Source: DASVSE01 sp036399715 (lineage in GTDB: Bacteria; Bacteroidota; Rhodothermia; Rhodothermales; Rubricoccaceae). Taken from it: 9,166 bases of DNA. The stretch spans positions 1-9,166 of the forward strand of contig DASWMO010000116.1 in the NCBI GenBank assembly GCA_036399715.1, written 5' to 3'. Shown in pieces: positions 6,043 through 9,166 of the stretch; the stretch's first letter is position 1, and the number at the start of each line of letters is the position of its first letter. The notes under the pieces are model-generated. The model saw only the letters and a list, made by a program, of their open reading frames with translations. It was not told the DNA's origin and searched no databases. Position numbers and translations under genes: made by a program.

Positions 6043-6168
6043 CTCGGGGGTCGGATGGAGATCTGGACAAGCGCCGGGGTGTATCCTCCGGCGGGGTACA
6101 CCCAAGATCAGGCAACCATTGCCACCAAGTCAAGCACAAAGTGCCAGAATCAGGCATTTATTTCCCCC
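6043..6168. promoter_or_regulatory. Divergent control region between repressor and early operon, with inverted repeats
   Basis: This 126-bp region must hold the promoters of both the leftward early operon and the rightward repressor. It contains a long inverted repeat with arms GGGTGTA (6077-6083) and TACACCC (6097-6103). It also contains smaller inverted repeats: GGCAACCATTGCC (6111-6123), GCACAAAGTGC (6134-6144) and TGCC-N7-GGCA (6142-6156). ATCAGGCA occurs as a direct repeat at 6107-6114 and 6149-6156, 42 bp or four helical turns apart. The segment 6104-6165 is visibly lower in GC than the flanking genes. Two different palindrome families suggest binding by two proteins, for example the repressor and an early regulator. 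TTGACT on the minus strand (6133-6128) could be a -35 box, but no good -10 box follows, so I do not place promoters exactly. Confidence 0.65.
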
Positions 6169-6909
6169 ATGCCCTTCGCTGACCTCCTCACAGCCGCCCG
6201 AGCGAATGCTCGCCTTAGCAGGCCAGCCACCGTCGCTGCACTCAAGGAAATGGGCATTGACGTGTCAGAACGTGCATTCGCGGGCTACGAACGTGGCGAG
6301 CGTGAGCCAGAACCCCTCAAACAGCGGGCGTTGCTCGATGCAGTGGCAACACTTGCCCCTAAGACAGCTGGAGTCCAGCAAGTGGAGGCAACGGAAGACG
6401 AAGCGCAGCTCGACGAGGAGGAGGTTGTCGAGGTCCCTCGCTATGGACACGTTGGAGCAGGGGCGGCCCGTGTCCCTCCGAAGCAGGTCGGGATCGTCCG
6501 CGTCTCACCGGCCGCGTACACAGTCGACTTCGGCGAGCCGCCGCGCGTGATCGGCAACCGCTACGCCCCGAGCGGTCGGTTCGGGTACTTCATTATCGAC
6601 GGCGACTCGGCCGCGCCCGTCTTCTTCGACCGCGAGCGCGTCCCCGTCCAGCTCCTGGAGCCCGAGCGTCGGTTTGCCAACGACCTCCTCTACGTCTTCC
6701 GCTGGCAGGGCGAGTACCAGATCAAGCGGCTCCGCCTGCTGGACCGAAACGGGAGGATCCGCGCCTCGTCGCTGAACCCGTCTATCGACCCGTTCGAGTT
6801 CCACGTCGACGAACAGGACGATTTCGCGGTCGTCGCGCTCGCCCGGATGAGCCACAAGCAGCAGATCTACACGGCCCTCGTCGGCCGATTCCTTCGCAGC
6901 GATCCCTGA
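6169..6909 (+). CDS. CI/LexA-type prophage repressor (XRE HTH plus S24 peptidase-like domain)
   Basis: It should hold the phage in lysogeny by binding the divergent operators and be inactivated by RecA-stimulated self-cleavage after DNA damage. From the ATG at 6169 it has 246 aa. Residues 1-63 form an HTH domain (FADLLTAARANARLSRPATV, then VSERAFAGYERGEREPEPLK). An acidic linker follows (72-89). The C-terminal domain carries the expected S24 features: cleavage-site region VPRYGHVGAGAA with Ala97-Gly98, nucleophile Ser147 in YFIIDGDSAAP, and general base Lys186 in YQIKRL, then SLNPSIDPFEF as in the family's S-x-N motif. The reading frame extends upstream to 5383, but that part is antisense to the first early genes and is not coding. 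It ends 4 bp before the next gene, so both form one transcript. Met is replaced by Ala after the catalytic Ser (GDSA), a tolerated variation. Confidence 0.9.
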   Translation: MPFADLLTAARANARLSRPATVAALKEMGIDVSERAFAGYERGEREPEPLKQRALLDAVATLAPKTAGVQQVEATEDEAQLDEEEVVEVPRYGHVGAGAARVPPKQVGIVRVSPAAYTVDFGEPPRVIGNRYAPSGRFGYFIIDGDSAAPVFFDRERVPVQLLEPERRFANDLLYVFRWQGEYQIKRLRLLDRNGRIRASSLNPSIDPFEFHVDEQDDFAVVALARMSHKQQIYTALVGRFLRSDP

Positions 6910-6913
6910 GCTC

Positions 6914-7948
6914 ATGCGCCTGCTCTTTGCCCTCGCCATTCTGCTGGTGGCCTCCGCCTCCTGCGTGAGCGCCCAGGCCCAACGGGACACGCGAACTCCT
7001 CAGGAGATGGAAGCCTGCATCAGATCGGCTCGATCAGCGCCGCGCTATCATTACTCTGTTTCCGTCGGTGAAATCAGAGCAGGCGATCGGCAGATGCGCC
7101 CCTTATCTGTAGACACGCTTACCGGTCAGACTTCTGCGACGCATCAAGGATTGACCGTATCGGCGTCCTTTGGTCACGTTGAAATATTTGCTGGAGTAAC
7201 AAACAACACAAGGCAGACAGCTCGTGTGATGTGGGACGAAGCTGCCTTCGTGAACGTTCGTGGGCAGGCTACCCCTATCCTGACATCGACCTCCGGCAGT
7301 CAGCGGTACTCGCCCGCCACGGCTTCTTCAGCGCCAGCTGGAAGCAGTGTCACCCTTCCTCTTGCCCCGCAGAGTGCGCTCTACGAAGGAGACCGTTTCC
7401 CGTCAATCATCGTCCCTGCTCACATCGCAGCCCCGTGTCTGCGGCCCACCGTAGAGCAGACGTCCCGTATCGACTCGTTGGCCGAAGCCAATGTGGGAAA
7501 GACGATGTCGCTTCTCCTCCCTGTCCAGATTGGCGAGGCGCGGAGAGAGTACACGTTCGTGTTCCGGGTTGACTCTGTGGCGAGGCCCACGCCAGCGCCG
7601 AGCGAGCCAGCACTTGCTTCGCCTCCCCGCCCCACCGTTCCTGAGATCGTCGACTACCCCGACGAGCGGCCGGAGATTGACGGCGGCCTCTCGGGCTTGA
7701 ACGCCAGGGCCGTCTATCCCGAGACCGAGCGGCGGGCTGGAGTCGAAGGACGGGTGATCGTCCACTTCATCGTCGGCCTGGACGGGCTGCCCTCGCAGGT
7801 CGAGGTACATCAGTCCCTGTCGCCCGGGCTCGATCGCGCTGCAATCAGGGCGGTCCAGAGGTCGAGGTTTAGCGTGGGCCGACTTCGCGGTCGCCCCGTT
7901 GCCGTTCGTATGACAATCCCGGTCACATTTAGCCTTCCAGTCCACTGA
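6914..7948 (+). CDS. Secreted TonB-domain protein, probable lysogenic-conversion gene
   Basis: It is exported to the envelope and carries a TonB C-terminal domain, which in TonB contacts outer-membrane TonB-dependent receptors. The 344-aa product starts with a signal peptide (RLLFALAILLVASASCVSAQA); the most likely cut is after an Ala near residues 20-22, although the segment could instead stay as a membrane anchor. Residues 45-220 form an unnamed, beta-rich domain (FAGVTNNTRQTARVMWDEAA resembles envelope domains with a 'TNNT...W' pattern). A Pro-rich linker (223-246) leads to the TonB domain (about 256-340): DGGLSGLNARAVYPE, AGVEGRVIVHFIVGLDGLPS, VQRSRFSVGRLRGRPVAVRM. It begins 4 bp after the repressor stop, so it should be made in the lysogen. 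The stretch 7010-7330 is lower in GC than its neighbours, hinting at separate acquisition. Superinfection exclusion via receptor interference is an inference. Confidence 0.85.
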   Translation: MRLLFALAILLVASASCVSAQAQRDTRTPQEMEACIRSARSAPRYHYSVSVGEIRAGDRQMRPLSVDTLTGQTSATHQGLTVSASFGHVEIFAGVTNNTRQTARVMWDEAAFVNVRGQATPILTSTSGSQRYSPATASSAPAGSSVTLPLAPQSALYEGDRFPSIIVPAHIAAPCLRPTVEQTSRIDSLAEANVGKTMSLLLPVQIGEARREYTFVFRVDSVARPTPAPSEPALASPPRPTVPEIVDYPDERPEIDGGLSGLNARAVYPETERRAGVEGRVIVHFIVGLDGLPSQVEVHQSLSPGLDRAAIRAVQRSRFSVGRLRGRPVAVRMTIPVTFSLPVH

Positions 7949-7970
7949 GTCGATGCCCGTTCCGCACGTC

Positions 7971-7988
7971 GTGTACCCCTCCGCGGGG
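7971..7988 (+). promoter_or_regulatory. Operator-like site O3 upstream of the tRNA
   Basis: GTGTACCCCTCCGCGGGG matches the O1 sequence at 6079-6096 in 14 of 18 positions and O2 in 14 of 18. It lies 38 bp before the initiator tRNA, in the gap after the TonB-domain gene. It includes a short GC hairpin (CCCC/GGGG) and may alternatively be a weak terminator, although no T-run follows. Confidence 0.35.
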
Positions 7989-8025
7989 GATTGCGCCGTC
8001 TCGCCGGCCCGACGTACCGTCTCCC

Positions 8026-8099
8026 CGCGCGGTAGAGCAGTCTGGTAGCTCGGTGGGCTCATAACCCGCAGGTCGTTGGTTCAAATCCAACCCGCGCAA
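8026..8099 (+). tRNA. Initiator tRNA-fMet (anticodon CAU)
   Basis: The 74-nt sequence folds into a full cloverleaf. The acceptor stem CGCGCGG/CCGCGCA has the C1-A72 mismatch that marks bacterial initiators. The D stem GAGC/GCTC has A11-U24. The anticodon stem has three consecutive G-C pairs (8055-8057 with 8065-8067) around loop CTCATAA, with anticodon CAT at 8060-8062. The T arm is GTTGG-TTCAAAT-CCAAC. All three initiator identity features are present, so it should be formylated and used by IF2. CCA is not encoded; the next bases are CAC. It lies between phage genes rather than beside rRNA or other host genes. Phage-borne initiator tRNAs are uncommon (T5 is an example); a host tRNA at an integration site is the alternative. 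Confidence 0.95.
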
Positions 8100-8109
8100 C
8101 ACCCCGAAA

Positions 8110-8203
8110 GGGGCCTCTGCCGGCTCGCCGGTTGTGCTGGGAGTTGCTCCGGAGATGACGGCCGCCAAAGACCGGAGCGTGACCTAGGCGGTGCACAGGC
8201 CCC
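8110..8203 (+). ncRNA. Candidate structured RNA with pseudoknot, family not recognised
   Basis: The stretch between the tRNA and the terminator folds almost entirely. P1a pairs GGGGCCT (8110-8116) with AGGCCCC (8197-8203). Inside it lie a small hairpin CCGG-CTCG-CCGG (8120-8131), P1b GTGC (8134-8137) with GCAC (8193-8196), P1c TGGG (8138-8141) with CCTA (8183-8186, one G-U), and P2 GCTCCGG (8146-8152) with CCGGAGC (8172-8178). The P2 loop segment CCGCC (8162-8166) can pair with GGCGG (8187-8191), the unpaired strand between P1c and P1b, giving a pseudoknot. Upstream, CCCC-GAAA-GGGG (8102-8113) is a GNRA hairpin that competes with P1a. No open frame of note is present. It is probably transcribed with the tRNA and ended by the terminator at 8217-8251. 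It lacks the signature sequences of SRP RNA, 6S, tmRNA and the common riboswitches I know. Confidence 0.45.
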
Positions 8204-8216
8204 GATTACCACGACG

Positions 8217-8251
8217 AGCCCCCCGGCACATTGCGGTGCCGGGGGGCTTTT
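8217..8251 (+). terminator. Strong intrinsic terminator
   Basis: A perfect 13-bp stem, AGCCCCCCGGCAC (8217-8229) with GTGCCGGGGGGCT (8236-8248), closes a 6-nt loop ATTGCG and runs into TTTT (8248-8251). It should end the transcript carrying the tRNA and the candidate RNA and insulate the endolysin gene from the repressor side. Confidence 0.9.
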
Positions 8252-8254
8252 CGC

Positions 8255-8272
8255 GTGTATCCCGCGGCGTGG
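8255..8272 (+). promoter_or_regulatory. Operator-like site O2 in the endolysin leader
   Basis: GTGTATCCCGCGGCGTGG matches the O1 sequence at 6079-6096 in 15 of 18 positions, starting with an identical GTGTATCC. A loosely symmetric partner GGGTACCC follows at 8271-8278, one base further away than the TACACCC arm is in O1. It lies between the terminator and the endolysin start, where a promoter for the rightward genes would be expected. I could not place convincing -35 and -10 boxes in this 103-bp leader (8252-8354). Confidence 0.35.
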
Positions 8273-8354
8273 GTACCCCGACGAGGCGGATTGACGGGCT
8301 CCGCACCACCCCGCCACCTTGCAGGCGGCGCGGCCCAGTACCACGCGCTCGCGT

Positions 8355-9089
8355 GTGGCCCAGCCCTCCCCTTCGACGCTCGACGTCCAGCGCCGCCTCA
8401 AGGCGCTCGGGTACTACCCGGAGACTCCCGACGGTGACTACGGTCCCGTCACGACCGACGCCGTCGCCCGCTTCCAGGCCCGCGCGAACGTCCACCTCCC
8501 CAGCGGCGCGCCTCTCGCCTTTCCGGGCACGATGGGCTCGTCGACCGTCGCCGCGCTGTTCGCCCCGGATGCGATCCGCGCGCCCGCGAAGCCGCCGTGG
8601 ATCATTGAGGCCGAGACGATGCTCGGCGTCCACGAGAGCCGCAACTACAACCGGCTGGTGCAGTGGCTCCGCTCGGCCGGCAAGTTCATCGACCCGAAGC
8701 GGTTTGCCTGGTGCGGGGACACGGTCGAGACGGCCATCCTGCGCGCGCTCCCTCGGGAGCCCATCTCGGCTGTCCTGCGCGAGAACCCGTTCGGCGCCCG
8801 CAACTGGCTCACGTTCGGCCAGGACGTCGGCCCGCGCTACGGCGCCGTCGTCGTGTTCTGGCGCGGCTCGCTCCGCGGGTGGCTAGGGCACGTGGGGTTC
8901 GTCGTTGGCCGCAGTGCTGACGGCCGCTACGTCTACGTGCTCGGTGGCAACCAAAAGGACGCCATCAACATCATGCGCCTCGATACCGAGCGCGTGCTCG
9001 GGTACCGGGTGCCGACGACCTACGACGTCGCGCTGCTCGGGCCAGTGCCCGTGCGGTCGGGCGGCGTGCTCTCCTCGAACGAGGCATGA
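8355..9089 (+). CDS. Phage endolysin: peptidoglycan-binding domain plus CHAP/NlpC-like domain
   Basis: It should cut the peptide part of host peptidoglycan at the end of the lytic cycle. From the GTG at 8355 it has 244 aa. Residues 9-70 form a PG_binding_1 domain (VQRRLKALGYYPETPDGDYG, then TTDAVARFQ), somewhat shorter in repeat than usual and with an inserted loop. Residues about 80-225 match the TIGR02594-type cysteine-peptidase-like family: PPWIIEAETMLGVHE, FAWCGDTVE with likely nucleophile Cys120, FGQDVGPRYGAVVVFWRGS, GWLGHVGFVVG with His179, and VLGGNQKDAI with Asn199 as third active-site candidate. The frame is open to a TTG at 8319, but the domain starts just after the GTG. There is no signal peptide, so a holin is needed. 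Its stop overlaps the next start as ATGA. Confidence 0.88.
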   Translation: MAQPSPSTLDVQRRLKALGYYPETPDGDYGPVTTDAVARFQARANVHLPSGAPLAFPGTMGSSTVAALFAPDAIRAPAKPPWIIEAETMLGVHESRNYNRLVQWLRSAGKFIDPKRFAWCGDTVETAILRALPREPISAVLRENPFGARNWLTFGQDVGPRYGAVVVFWRGSLRGWLGHVGFVVGRSADGRYVYVLGGNQKDAINIMRLDTERVLGYRVPTTYDVALLGPVPVRSGGVLSSNEA

Positions 9090-9166
9090 GCGCGGCCCTC
9101 TCCCTGCTCGCCTGCGTGAGCTGCGCCGGCACCAGCGCGCTCTGTCTGGCCTTCTGGGGGGCCGGG
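9086..9166 (+). CDS. Membrane protein, N-terminal fragment cut by window edge (possible holin or spanin)
   Basis: The ATG at 9086 overlaps the endolysin stop (ATGA), and the frame is open for all 27 codons to the right edge. The product begins MSAALSLLACVSCAGTSALC and continues LAFWGAG, almost wholly hydrophobic, so it starts with a signal sequence or membrane helix. Three Cys residues are present; a lipoprotein-type cut is conceivable but no clean lipobox is seen. Its coupling to the endolysin favours a lysis partner (holin or spanin subunit), which the fragment alone cannot prove. Confidence 0.55.
   Translation, partial: MSAALSLLACVSCAGTSALCLAFWGAG

Noticed and set aside
5383..6168. Upstream extension of the repressor frame to 508 codons
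   Set aside because: The extra part is antisense to the first early gene, crosses the operator region and has no recognisable domain; the HTH begins right at the ATG at 6169.
7976..7988. GC hairpin CCCC-TCCGC-GGGG after the TonB-domain gene as a terminator
   Set aside because: The stem is only 4 bp and no T-run follows; the sequence is better explained as one of the three related operator-like sites.
7991..8020. Promoter for the tRNA (TTGCGC, 18 bp, TACCGT)
   Set aside because: Only three of six matches in each box; the spacing fits, but this is too weak to list.
8110..8203. Possible 4.5S/SRP RNA, since it opens and closes with GGGGCC and GGCCCC
   Set aside because: The conserved SRP domain IV sequence (GGAAGGAAGCAGCC type) and its asymmetric loops are missing.

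Overview
The window looks like the immunity, replication and lysis region of a temperate, lambda-like phage or prophage from a high-GC bacterium. Most genes are G/C-biased at third codon positions. The TonB-family protein has a C-terminal domain of the Bacteroidota/Rhodothermota style, so I infer a Rhodothermota host (Salinibacter/Rubricoccus-like); another high-GC group that uses TonB, such as Gemmatimonadota, is not excluded. No integrase, terminase or structural gene lies in the window, so I cannot tell an integrated prophage from a free phage genome.

Layout. Positions 1-6042 hold a leftward operon of nine tightly packed genes, read from right to left: an unknown leader protein at the Cro position (5449-6042), a CII-like HTH regulator (4886-5392), a one-TM protein (4437-4889), an 80-aa protein (4198-4440), a winged-helix replication initiator (3108-4190), a DnaC-like helicase loader (2366-3328), a VRR-NUC nuclease (2040-2363), an unknown 212-aa protein (1370-2008) and a DNA methyltransferase that runs off the left edge. 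Several junctions are ATGA overlaps or gaps of a few bases, which implies translational coupling. The order 'CII, initiator with internal iterons, helicase loader' copies the lambda cII-O-ori-P plan.

A control region at 6043-6168 separates this operon from a rightward LexA/CI-type (S24) repressor gene. Four bases after the repressor comes a secreted TonB-domain protein of lower local GC, which is probably a lysogenic-conversion cargo gene. A gene-poor stretch (7949-8354) then carries an initiator tRNA (fMet, CAU), an apparently unrecognised structured RNA with a possible pseudoknot, and a very strong intrinsic terminator. Right of it begin an endolysin (peptidoglycan-binding domain plus cysteine-peptidase-like domain) and a membrane protein cut by the right edge.

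The most interesting items are the cluster of five 19-bp iterons inside the initiator gene (a predicted replication origin), the structured RNA behind the initiator tRNA, a motif beginning GTGTA[TC]CC shared by three intergenic regions (candidate operators), and the TonB-domain cargo gene expressed with the repressor. All functional calls rest on motif reading by eye; no database search was run.
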